Positions 6,626-17,877 of a DNA stretch of 64,000 nt are shown here, piece after piece. The DNA is taken from NCBI RefSeq assembly GCF_003668875.1, contig NZ_RAWM01000002.1, forward strand, positions 1 through 64,000. Direction: 5' to 3'. Positions within the stretch are counted from its first letter, which is position 1; every line of letters begins with the position of its first letter. The DNA comes from Corallococcus interemptor. GTDB taxonomy: Bacteria > Myxococcota > Myxococcia > Myxococcales > Myxococcaceae. Both the position numbers and the translations under genes were made by a program. The notes beneath the pieces were generated by a model. The model saw only the letters and a list, made by a program, of their open reading frames with translations, was not told the origin of the DNA and did no database searches.

Positions 6626-9073
6626 ATGAGCGTGCCGACTCATGAAGTCCTCATCGTCCACCCCAACGAGGTGCGCCGCAACGCGCTGAAGTCCGCGTTG
6701 AACGCGCATCGTGTCTCGGTGGTGGGCTCACAGCTGGAAGCCACGCGGTGCATGGAGTCATCCGTGCCCACGTTGATCATCGCGCCCGCGGACAACGCGC
6801 GCCGCTTCCTGCGCCACGTGGACCGCGCGGCGCCGGAGGCCGTCTGCGTGTTCGTCTGCGCCCGGTCGGATCAGCACGGGCTGGAGGAGCTGGTGGAGAC
6901 GGCCGCGGAGGGGCACGTCTTCAGCACGGTGGATGACGCGCTGACCGAAGGCGAGTTGACCCTGCGCCTGCGCGACATCCTCCAGCTGCGCGCCTCCACG
7001 CGCGTGTCGCTGGACGCGGGGATGCGCGTGGACTTCAAGCTGCGCGGCCAGCCCTTCATCGCGGAGTGCCAGGACCTGGGCCACTTCGGCGCCGCGCTCC
7101 AGGTGCCCATGGACGCGTCGCTCGCGGCCTTCCTGCCGGGCACGCCCCTGGACTCGCTGGTCATGGTGCGCGACGGCCGGCCCGTGCTGCACGTGGCGCG
7201 CGCCTACGTGCGGCACGCCACCCCCATCCAGCAGGGGACGCACGCCTTCCTGCGGGTGGGCATCTCCTGGCGGCCTTCCCAAGACGAGTCCACCGCCGCC
7301 CCGCCGCGCACGCTGCGGGACGCGGTGGCGGTGCAGGCCGCGCTGCGCAAGGCGCTCCGGCGCGAGCTGCCCGTGTGGCTGCACCCGCCGGACAGCCAGG
7401 CGGCGCACTTCCGGCTGGAGAACGCGACGGTGGAGGCGAGCGACGAGCGGGGCCTCTTGCGCGGGCAGGTGTCCCCGGCGCTGCCCACGAGCGTGGGCGA
7501 GGTCGTCCACCTCTCCTTCGAGATGGGCGGCCAGCACTACCGGGGCGTCACCAGCATGCTCCACGTGGGGCATGACGGCGTGGCGCTGGGGCTGCCCCGC
7601 TCGCTCGCGGTGGAGAACCGGCGCGGCCAGCCGCGCTTCCGCCCCGGCGCGCAGCACCGCTTCCTCGTGGGCTTCACCTCGCCCTTCAGCGGCCAGCGCA
7701 TCACCCGCGCGGTGCTGGACCTGGGCGCGGGCGGGTTCGCCTTCCCCATCGACGCGTCGTGCGAGGTGCTGCCGGTGGGCTCGCAGCTGGACACCACGCT
7801 GCTCTTGCCGGACGGCCTGGAGGTGGCGTGCCGCGTGGAGGTGCGCTCGGTGGACGTCGTGCCGTTCGAGTCCCGGCAGGATCAGCGCCTGAGGCCCTAC
7901 CGCTGCGGCGTGCGCATCCTGGACATGCCGCGCGCGGTGCGCGACGCCATCGTGGATGCGTTCGTGGCCGCGCGCGCCCCCCAGGTGCGCGACGGCGCGG
8001 TGTTCCGCTTCCCGGACGTCTGGCGGATGATGGAGGATGCCCACTACACCTTCCACCCGGACCACCCCTTCGGCGAGGAGTCCCGCGTCCTGCCCGTGCT
8101 GGAGGAGACGCACGAGCGGCTGAGCCTCGCGCGCGAATTGGGGCGCTCGCTCGTCTTCACGGAGGAACATCGGCTCCTGGGGCACGTCAACGGCCTGCGC
8201 ATGTACTCCGGCACGTGGCTGGTGCAGCACCTGGCCGTGATGCCGGGCTTCCGCCGCAGCGAGCAGATCTCCAGCGAGCTCACGTCGCTCGCGGTGGAGG
8301 TGGGCGAGGCGATGGAGGACGTGGAGTTCATCCGCTACATGTGGCGCACCGACAACCGGTGGCCGCACCGGCTGGGCACGTGGCTGGCGCGCGTGCTGGA
8401 GGGCCAGGGGCTGTGCCACCTGCGCCAGTTCCACTACCTGCGCGCGGACCTGGGCCAGAACCACGTCGTGGGCACAGGGGCGCTGCCCGCCGTGCGCGAG
8501 GCCGGCCCGGAGGACCGCCAGTGGCTGGAGTCGTACCTGCGCCGCCGGGGCGAGCTGGTGCGCCTGCTCAGCGAGGACCTGCGCGCGGACCCCGGCCCGG
8601 AAGGCGTCCTGGGTGAGCGCTTCCGGGCGGCGGGGCTGCACCGCGAGCGGCGGATGTTCGTGGTGGACGGGGAGGACGGTCCGCTCGCGATGGCGCTCCA
8701 GGACGAGGCCACGCCGGGCCTGAGCCTCATCGAGGTCACCAACGGCTTCAACCTGGTGGTGGCGGACCGCGAGCACCCCCGCGCGAAGGACGCGGTGGCG
8801 GCGCTGGCGCTGCGGTGCATGGCGCACGCGCGCGAACGGGGCCGGGCTTCCGCGCTGGGCCTGGTGGACGCGCTGGACGTGCCGGCCCTGCGCGAGCTGG
8901 GCTTCGTGGACCAGGGCTGCTTCTCCGAGTGGACCTTCCACCGCTCCATGGTGCGCCGCTGGTGCGAGGCCTGGCGCTCGCTCTTCGAGCGGCAGATGCC
9001 CATGCGGCGGCGCTCGAAGCCCCGGGCCTCCGCCCAGGCCGTGGCGTCCAACCTGAAGCAGGAGGTGCGGTGA
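6626..9073 (+). CDS. Pseudo-receiver / PilZ / GNAT-like multidomain protein
   Basis: The 815-residue protein starts at ATG 6626 with GGAG eight bases upstream. Residues about 1-115 fold like a response-regulator receiver (VLIVHPNEVRRNALK) but the phosphoacceptor position reads TLIIAPAD, so it is probably a pseudo-receiver. Two beta-barrel modules follow; the second (about 328-440) has the PilZ c-di-GMP motif RxxxR (RGQPR) and DLGAGG in place of D/N-x-S-x-x-G. From about residue 465 two stretches resemble GNAT acyltransferases (LVQHLAVMPGFRRSEQIS; AVREAGPEDRQWLESYL, ending in ALRELGF). It is the first gene of an operon overlapping a methyltransferase and a hybrid kinase. c-di-GMP binding and acyl transfer are inference; the PilZ call is the surest part. 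Confidence 0.7.
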   Translation: MSVPTHEVLIVHPNEVRRNALKSALNAHRVSVVGSQLEATRCMESSVPTLIIAPADNARRFLRHVDRAAPEAVCVFVCARSDQHGLEELVETAAEGHVFSTVDDALTEGELTLRLRDILQLRASTRVSLDAGMRVDFKLRGQPFIAECQDLGHFGAALQVPMDASLAAFLPGTPLDSLVMVRDGRPVLHVARAYVRHATPIQQGTHAFLRVGISWRPSQDESTAAPPRTLRDAVAVQAALRKALRRELPVWLHPPDSQAAHFRLENATVEASDERGLLRGQVSPALPTSVGEVVHLSFEMGGQHYRGVTSMLHVGHDGVALGLPRSLAVENRRGQPRFRPGAQHRFLVGFTSPFSGQRITRAVLDLGAGGFAFPIDASCEVLPVGSQLDTTLLLPDGLEVACRVEVRSVDVVPFESRQDQRLRPYRCGVRILDMPRAVRDAIVDAFVAARAPQVRDGAVFRFPDVWRMMEDAHYTFHPDHPFGEESRVLPVLEETHERLSLARELGRSLVFTEEHRLLGHVNGLRMYSGTWLVQHLAVMPGFRRSEQISSELTSLAVEVGEAMEDVEFIRYMWRTDNRWPHRLGTWLARVLEGQGLCHLRQFHYLRADLGQNHVVGTGALPAVREAGPEDRQWLESYLRRRGELVRLLSEDLRADPGPEGVLGERFRAAGLHRERRMFVVDGEDGPLAMALQDEATPGLSLIEVTNGFNLVVADREHPRAKDAVAALALRCMAHARERGRASALGLVDALDVPALRELGFVDQGCFSEWTFHRSMVRRWCEAWRSLFERQMPMRRRSKPRASAQAVASNLKQEVR

Positions 9074-9854
9074 TGTACCTCATGGAATCCGCCGACGAGT
9101 CCCGCCGACTCCTGGAGCAGGAGCAGTCCCAGGACACGCGCGCCATGCTGCGCCGCACGGGCCTCAAGCCGGGGGACCGCGTGCTGGACGCCGGCTGCGG
9201 CCCCGGCGGCATCGCGGAGCTGATGGCGGAGCTGGTGGGGGAGGGCGGCCACGTCACCGGCGTGGACCTGCACGAGGGCCGCGTCGCGGAGGCCCGCTCC
9301 CGCAACGCCCACCGCCCGCACCTGACGTTCCTCCAGGCGGACGTGCGCACCACCGGGCTGCCCCCGGACGCGTTCGACTACGCCTGGAGCCAGTACGTCT
9401 TCGAGTACCTGCCGGACCGCAACCTGGCGCTCGCGGAGCTCATCCGCGTGACGCGGCCCGGGGGGCGGGTGGTGGTGTCCGACATCGACGGGCTGGGGTT
9501 CCAGAACTGGCCCTTCCCGGAGCACCTGCGCGCGGGCACCCAGCGCATCGTGGAGGCGCTGGCGTCGCGCGGGTTCGACCTGTACGTCGGCCGCAAGCTG
9601 TTCTCCGAGTTCCGCCGCGCGGGGCTCACCGACGTGCGCGTGCACCTGATGCCCTTCTACCTCTCCCCGGGCGCGGCGGAGGCCCGGCTCGTGCGTGACT
9701 GGAAGACGCGCTTCGAGGCGCTGGCGCCGGTGGGCACGGCGGCCTTCGGCGGACTGGAGGCCTACCAGGCGCACTGCGCCGACTTCCTGGCGATGCTCGA
9801 GGACCCGGAGGGACTGAAGTACGCGGTGACGCTCGTCACCGAAGGAACGAAGCC

Positions 9855-9858
<4 letters not shown>
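9073..9858 (+). CDS. Class I SAM-dependent methyltransferase
   Basis: The 261-residue protein has the Rossmann methyltransferase motifs: motif I VLDAGCGPGG at about residue 39, an acidic ribose-binding residue in TGVDLHEGR, LQADVR, and motif IV/post I PGGRVVVSDID. It belongs to the ubiE/type-11 group of small-molecule methyltransferases. Its ATG overlaps the stop of the PilZ-type gene (TGATG) and a GGAGG lies about seven bases upstream, so translation is coupled. Its own stop overlaps the start of the kinase gene. Substrate cannot be told; being wedged between a c-di-GMP-type protein and a sensor kinase suggests a regulatory or membrane-related target rather than housekeeping. Confidence 0.85.
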
Positions 9859-12782
<2,924 letters not shown>

Positions 12783-12956
12783 CGCGGCCCGCCACGAACG
12801 GACAGCGCGCGGGGGGCTCAACGGGCCGCCCGCGCAGGGGGCGGGAATTCCCATGGACGCGGGGTGTCCTCTGTCCTCGCCGAGGGCGGGACTCCTGTTA
12901 CAGTCGCGCGACTTTTCGTTCCCCCTCACAAGAAATCCGTTCGAGGAACTCACGGC

Positions 12957-14345
12957 ATGCAAAGCACCGTCGCCGCGGGCGAGGCCCGCAAGGGGCATCC
13001 CCCGGGCCTGTACCTGTTGTTCGCCACCGAGATGTGGGAGCGCATGTCCTATTACGGCATGCGCGGCCTGCTGGTGCTCTTCCTCACCGACAAGGTGCGG
13101 GGCGGGTTTGGCTGGTCCGCGGCGGACGCGCTGGGCCTGTACGGCACGTCCACGGGCCTCGTGTACCTGACGCCCATCCTGGGCGGCTACATCGCGGACC
13201 GCTACATCGGCCAGCGCAAGGCGGTGGTGCTGGGCGGCGCGTTGATGGTGATTGGCCACCTGCTGCTGGCGCTACCCGGCATCTCCATCTTCTACGCGGG
13301 CCTGGGCTTCCTGATCATCGGCAACGGCTTCTTCAAGCCCAACATCTCCACCATGGTGGGCGGGCTGTACCCCGCGGGTGACGGCCGGCGCGACGGTGCC
13401 TTCACCATCTTCTACATGGGCATCAACCTGGGCGCCGTGCTGGGCAACTTCATCTGCGGCACGCTGGGTGAGCGCGTGGGCTGGCACTGGGGCTTCGGCT
13501 CCGCCGGCGTGGGCATGACGCTGGGCCTGATCATCTTCATGGCGCTTTCGCGCAGGTTCCTGGGCACCGTGGGCCTCGCGCCCGCGCCGCGCCCCACCGA
13601 GGCGCAGAAGACGACGCCGGACGGCAAGCACCACGCCTTCAGCCGCCAGGAGTGGGACCGCATCATCGTCATCTTCATCATCGCGCTGTTCGTGGTCGCG
13701 TTCTGGACGGGCTTCGAGCAGGCCGGCGGCCTGATGAACCTCTACACGGACCAGAAGGTGGACCGGACCATGTTCGGCTGGGAGGTGCCCACCACCTGGT
13801 TCCAGAACTTCAACTCCGTCTTCATCGTCACGCTGGCGCCCCTCTTCGCGGCGGTGTGGAGCTCGCTGGCGGCGAAGGGCAAGGACCTGAGCATCCCGGT
13901 GAAGATGTCCCTGGGCCTCATCTTCCTGGCCGTGGGCTTCGCCTTCATGCTGGGCGCCTCCAAGGAGAGCGCGGCGGACGGCAAGGCGGCGGCGTGGTGG
14001 GTCATCATGGCGTACCTCTTCCACACCATGGGCGAGCTGTGCCTGTCGCCGGTGGGCCTGTCCATGGTGAGCAAGGTGGCGCCCCAGCGCGTCGTGTCCG
14101 CGATGATGGGCGTGTGGTTCCTGGCGAACGCGGTGGCCAACAAGCTGTCCGGCGTGCTGGGCGGCTACTCGGAGAAGATGGGCGAGTTCAGCGTGTTCCT
14201 CACCATCGTCATCGGCGCGGGCCTGGCGGGCGTCATCCTGCTGTTCCTCGCCCCCATGCTGAAGCGGATGATGCACGGCACGGACGAGGTGACGCCCGCG
14301 CCGGCCCCCGCGCACCAGGAAGGCACCGTCCACCCGGCCACCTGA
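12957..14345 (+). CDS. POT-family proton-coupled oligopeptide transporter
   Basis: This inner-membrane protein of 462 residues belongs to the PTR2/POT group of the major facilitator superfamily, which imports di- and tripeptides with protons. The diagnostic ExxER..YY motif appears as EMWERMSYYG, followed by GYIADRYIGQRKAV and the PTR2 signature FYMGINLGA. Around 12-14 membrane spans are visible. I chose ATG 12957 (MQSTVAAGE) because the ExxER motif should lie near the N-terminus; the longer frame from 12864 adds 31 atypical residues. A strong intrinsic terminator follows the gene. A second POT gene lies 3.5 kb downstream in the opposite direction, with a FIST/kinase pair between them. Peptide uptake fits a predatory lifestyle. 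Confidence 0.9.
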   Translation: MQSTVAAGEARKGHPPGLYLLFATEMWERMSYYGMRGLLVLFLTDKVRGGFGWSAADALGLYGTSTGLVYLTPILGGYIADRYIGQRKAVVLGGALMVIGHLLLALPGISIFYAGLGFLIIGNGFFKPNISTMVGGLYPAGDGRRDGAFTIFYMGINLGAVLGNFICGTLGERVGWHWGFGSAGVGMTLGLIIFMALSRRFLGTVGLAPAPRPTEAQKTTPDGKHHAFSRQEWDRIIVIFIIALFVVAFWTGFEQAGGLMNLYTDQKVDRTMFGWEVPTTWFQNFNSVFIVTLAPLFAAVWSSLAAKGKDLSIPVKMSLGLIFLAVGFAFMLGASKESAADGKAAAWWVIMAYLFHTMGELCLSPVGLSMVSKVAPQRVVSAMMGVWFLANAVANKLSGVLGGYSEKMGEFSVFLTIVIGAGLAGVILLFLAPMLKRMMHGTDEVTPAPAPAHQEGTVHPAT

Positions 14346-14387
14346 GCCGGCCCCCAGCGACAGGTAGAGCAGTCTTGCTGAAGCACG

Positions 14388-14424
14388 AACGCCGGAGCGC
14401 CCCCTGGGTGCTCCGGCGTTTTTC
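14388..14424 (+). terminator. Intrinsic terminator of the POT transporter gene
   Basis: CGCCGGAGC (14390-14398) pairs perfectly with GCTCCGGCG (14410-14418) around an 11-base loop and is followed directly by a run of five T. It is the cleanest Rho-independent terminator in the window and separates the transporter gene from the FIST gene. Confidence 0.85.
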
Positions 14425-14483
14425 GTGGGGCCCGTGGGCCCTGCACGCCCGCTCCCGCGTGGGTATCGATTCTTCAAGGGCCC

Positions 14484-15650
14484 ATGCGGATCCAGATTGG
14501 AAAGAGCCGCTCGCCGGATTGCGCCGCCGCGGCGCGGGAGGCGAGCCATCAGGCGCTGCGAGGCGTGGACGCGCCCACCTTCGCGCTCGTGCTGTGCACG
14601 GACCAGTACGACGCTCCGGGGTTGGCGTCCGCGATTGACGCGGAGCTGGGGCAGCTCCCCTGGGCCGGGTGCTGCGCGGCGGGCGTCTTCGTGGGCACCG
14701 AGCTGTTGCTCCAGGGGCTGGTCATCGCGCTCTTCCACGGCGACGACTTCCTCGTGGGCGTGGGGATGGGCGGCCCCGTCAGCGTGCACCCCCGGGCGGC
14801 CGGGCGCGCGGCGGTGGCCGGGGCCGTAGCCAGGCTGCCGCTCAAGCCGCCCGGGTTCCGCCGGACGCTGTTCGTCCTGCCGGATGCGCTGAGCGGCAAC
14901 TCCACGGAGGTCGTGCGCGGCGCCCAGCGGGAAGCGGGCGCGGGCATCCGCTGGGCGGGCGGCGGCGCGGGCAACACCGTCCCGTTCGTCAAGAGCGCCC
15001 AGTTCGTGCAGGGGCAGGCCTACGAGGACCAGGTGGTGGTGATTGCGTTTGATGCCCGGGAGCCCATGGGCGTGGGCATCCAGCACGGCTGGTCTCCGTA
15101 TGGTCCGCCCTCGCAGGTCACCAAGGCCCGGGGCTCGACCGCCGTCGAGCTGGACTACGAGCGCGCCTTCGAGGTCTACCGGCACACGGCCGAGAGCCGG
15201 GGAGACGCCCTGGACACGCGCGGCTTCCCCCGCTTCGCGATGAACCACCCGCTGGGGATTCCCCAGGCCAATGGCGAGTTCGTGATCCGCGACCCGCTGT
15301 CCGTCGAACCCGACGGCTCCGTCCGCTTCATCGCGGAGGTTCCGGATGGCTCCCTGGTCCGCGTGATGCAGGGCAAGCGCACGGACCTGCTCGACGCGGC
15401 GGCCATCGCGGCCACCCTGGCGCGGGAGGCAACGCCCGGCACGCTGGGCGGCGCGGTGGTGTTCGATTGCGTCTCCCGGTACCTCGTCCTGGGGGACGGC
15501 GTCCGGGACGAGCTCGCGGCGTTCCAGGCCGCGCTCGGAGAGGGAGTTCCGCTCGTGGGCTGTCTGACCCTGGGGGAGGTGGGGGCCATGGGCGGCGGCG
15601 TCCCCCAGTTCCACAACAAGACCGCGGTGGTGGTCGCCTTGCCCGGTTGA
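14484..15650 (+). CDS. FIST-domain sensor protein
   Basis: FIST (FIST-N plus FIST-C) domains are sensory modules proposed to bind small ligands such as amino acids, and are usually linked to signal transduction proteins. This 388-residue protein has the typical features: an early CTDQYD segment, the WAGCCAAGVF motif, LPDALSGNSTEVVRGA, WAGGGAGN, then FIST-C with GWSPYG and a final LVGCLTLGEVG and FHNKTAVVVAL. No signal peptide or membrane span is visible, so it should be cytoplasmic. Its stop is 16 bases before a histidine kinase gene that lacks a FIST domain, so the two likely form one sensor system. The start ATG 14484 has AAGGG upstream. Confidence 0.85.
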   Translation: MRIQIGKSRSPDCAAAAREASHQALRGVDAPTFALVLCTDQYDAPGLASAIDAELGQLPWAGCCAAGVFVGTELLLQGLVIALFHGDDFLVGVGMGGPVSVHPRAAGRAAVAGAVARLPLKPPGFRRTLFVLPDALSGNSTEVVRGAQREAGAGIRWAGGGAGNTVPFVKSAQFVQGQAYEDQVVVIAFDAREPMGVGIQHGWSPYGPPSQVTKARGSTAVELDYERAFEVYRHTAESRGDALDTRGFPRFAMNHPLGIPQANGEFVIRDPLSVEPDGSVRFIAEVPDGSLVRVMQGKRTDLLDAAAIAATLAREATPGTLGGAVVFDCVSRYLVLGDGVRDELAAFQAALGEGVPLVGCLTLGEVGAMGGGVPQFHNKTAVVVALPG

Positions 15651-15666
15651 GGCAACGAGGTGGCGC

Positions 15667-17877
15667 ATGGTGGACCTGAGCGCGGACGCGGACCACAAGC
15701 TCACCGAGGAGCGGCTGGCGCTGTTGAGCGTGCTCCAGGAGCTCACCGTCGCCGCGCTGGACCTGCTCAATCCCTGCACGCCCGCGGATGACTTCCTGGA
15801 CCGCGTCGCGGAGCGGCTGGGATGCGCGGTCGCCCTCTGGCTCCAGCCGGACGCGCGAGGGCAGGTCGGCCTGCTGGGGGCGAGCGGGCTGTCCCCGGCC
15901 TCCCGCCAGATCCCCATTCCCAGGCTGTCCCCGCACCCGAGGCAGCCCGGGGCCCTCTGGGTGGACCTGCCCTATCCGGAGCTGGCCTCGCCGGGCCTCG
16001 TGCGCTGGTCCGTGCCCATCGACGATGCCGGGGCGCCCTCCAGCCTGCTGCTGATGTACTTCGACCGCGAGCCGCACCTGCCCCGGCAGTACCGGGGCAT
16101 GGTGGAGCGGCTGGGGGGCGTGCTCCGCACGGCGCTCGTCCACCGGCAGCTCTTCGCCCGGACCCTGGACAGCGAGCGCGCGCTCCAGCGTGAGCGGGAC
16201 TTCAGCTCCGCGGTCCTGGACACGGCGCGGGCGCTGGTCATCGTCCTGGATCCCGAAGGGAGGATCGTCCGCTTCAACCGGGCGTGCCAGGAGGTGACGG
16301 GCTACTCCTTCGAGGAGCTGCGCGGTGAGCCCTTCTGGAAGCGGCTCCTGCCGCCGGACGAAGCCGCGCGGGTGGTGACGCACTTCGCCGTGCTCGCGTC
16401 CGGGCGGGGGTTCGATCAGTACGAGTCCGACTGGCTGACACGCAAGGGAGAGCGCCGCCTCATCTCCTGGTCCAGCAATGTCCTGCGAGGCGAGTCGGGC
16501 GCCATCGAGTACGTCATCGCCACCGGCATCGACATCACCGAGCACCGCCGGATGCAGCAGGAGCGCGACCAGACCTTCCAGAGAGAACAGCAGGCGCGCG
16601 CCCGCGCGGAGGAGCAGGAGGGGCGGTCCGCGCTGCTGGCGGAGGCGTCCGGGTTGCTCGCCGGTTCGCTCGCTCCCGAGGACGCGCTGCGGAGCGTGGC
16701 CGCGCTGACCGTCCAGCGGTTCGCGGACTGGTGCGCGGTGGACCTCCTGGATGGAGGGCATTCCTTCCAGCGCATCGCCGAGGCCCGCTCGGAGGCGCTG
16801 CGGGACACCGTGCCCTCGCGGATGCACTGCTCGCTGCCCGACCTGGACGCCGCGCATGGCCCGGGACGGGTGCTGCGCCTGGGGGAAGCGGAGTTCTGTC
16901 CGGACGGCTGCGCGGCCATGTCCCTGGGGTGCGTGCGGGACGCAGAGAGCCTGTCGGAGGTCGTCGAGTTCCAGTCGTGGATCTCCGTGCCGCTGCTCGC
17001 CCGGGAGCACGCGCTCGGCGCGCTCACGCTCGCGCGGATGAGGGGCGGAGGCCCGTATGGCCCGGCGGACCTGGCGCTCGCGCAGGAGCTGGCGCGCCGC
17101 GCGGCCATGGCGCTGGACAACGCGCGCCTCTACCAGCAGGCCCAGCTGGCGATTGGCCTGCGGGATGAATTCCTCTCCATCGCCTCGCATGAGCTGAAGA
17201 CGCCCGTCACCTCGCTCCAGCTGTCGGTGCAGGGGCTGATGCGCCTGGGCCGGACGGGGGCGCTGCGCACCGCGCCGGTGGCGTCCGTGACGCACTCCCT
17301 GGAGGTCATCGAGCGTCAGGCGAAGCGGATGGCGAAGCTCGTCAACACCCTGCTGGACGTCTCCCGCATCCACGCCGGGAAGCTGGAGCTGGAGTTCGAG
17401 GAGGTGGACCTCGCCGCGCTCGTGCGCGACGTCGCGGCGCGCTTCACCCCGGAGCTGGCCTCGACGGGCACCCGGCTCCGGGTCCACGCCGGCACGGCGA
17501 TGCCGGGCGTGTGGGACCGCTCGCGGTTGGATCAGATCGTCACCAACCTGCTCTCCAATGCCATCAAGTACGGAGAGGGGCGGCCCATTGAAGTCCGGGT
17601 GGAGGGGGACGCGGAGGTGGCGCGCCTGGAGGTCCGGGACCAGGGCATCGGCATCCCGGCGGAGCGTCACGCGCGCATCTTCCGGGCCTTCGAGCGCGCG
17701 GTGTCGTCGCGCCACTACGGAGGCCTGGGATTGGGCCTCCACATCGTGAACCAGCTCGTCGAAAGGCTGGGAGGCTCGGTGCAGGTCGAAAGTGAGGCGG
17801 GGCAGGGGGCCACCTTCACGGTGGAGCTGCCCCGCCAGGGACCGCGGGCCGCGGCCCCCGCCGGGTTGGGACCCTAG
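15667..17877 (+). CDS. Cytoplasmic GAF-PAS-GAF sensor histidine kinase
   Basis: The 736-residue protein has no membrane segment. A GAF-like module covers about 40-160, a PAS domain about 180-300 (VIVLDPEGRIVRFNRACQEVTGYS), a second GAF about 325-490, then HisKA with phospho-accepting His in ASHELKTPVTS (about 506) and HATPase with NAIKYG, DQGIGIP and GLGLGLHI. There is no receiver domain, so a separate response regulator must exist outside this neighbourhood. It follows the FIST gene by 16 bases with a GAGGTGG ribosome site. Its stop codon shares the sequence CTAG with the stop of the convergent transporter gene. A role in sensing FIST ligand and peptide availability is inference from context. 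Confidence 0.9.
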   Translation: MVDLSADADHKLTEERLALLSVLQELTVAALDLLNPCTPADDFLDRVAERLGCAVALWLQPDARGQVGLLGASGLSPASRQIPIPRLSPHPRQPGALWVDLPYPELASPGLVRWSVPIDDAGAPSSLLLMYFDREPHLPRQYRGMVERLGGVLRTALVHRQLFARTLDSERALQRERDFSSAVLDTARALVIVLDPEGRIVRFNRACQEVTGYSFEELRGEPFWKRLLPPDEAARVVTHFAVLASGRGFDQYESDWLTRKGERRLISWSSNVLRGESGAIEYVIATGIDITEHRRMQQERDQTFQREQQARARAEEQEGRSALLAEASGLLAGSLAPEDALRSVAALTVQRFADWCAVDLLDGGHSFQRIAEARSEALRDTVPSRMHCSLPDLDAAHGPGRVLRLGEAEFCPDGCAAMSLGCVRDAESLSEVVEFQSWISVPLLAREHALGALTLARMRGGGPYGPADLALAQELARRAAMALDNARLYQQAQLAIGLRDEFLSIASHELKTPVTSLQLSVQGLMRLGRTGALRTAPVASVTHSLEVIERQAKRMAKLVNTLLDVSRIHAGKLELEFEEVDLAALVRDVAARFTPELASTGTRLRVHAGTAMPGVWDRSRLDQIVTNLLSNAIKYGEGRPIEVRVEGDAEVARLEVRDQGIGIPAERHARIFRAFERAVSSRHYGGLGLGLHIVNQLVERLGGSVQVESEAGQGATFTVELPRQGPRAAAPAGLGP

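Noticed and set aside
6418-6645. Small plus-strand frame upstream of the PilZ gene
   Set aside because: No ribosome binding site and overlap with the start of the PilZ gene in another frame; codon use is not typical.
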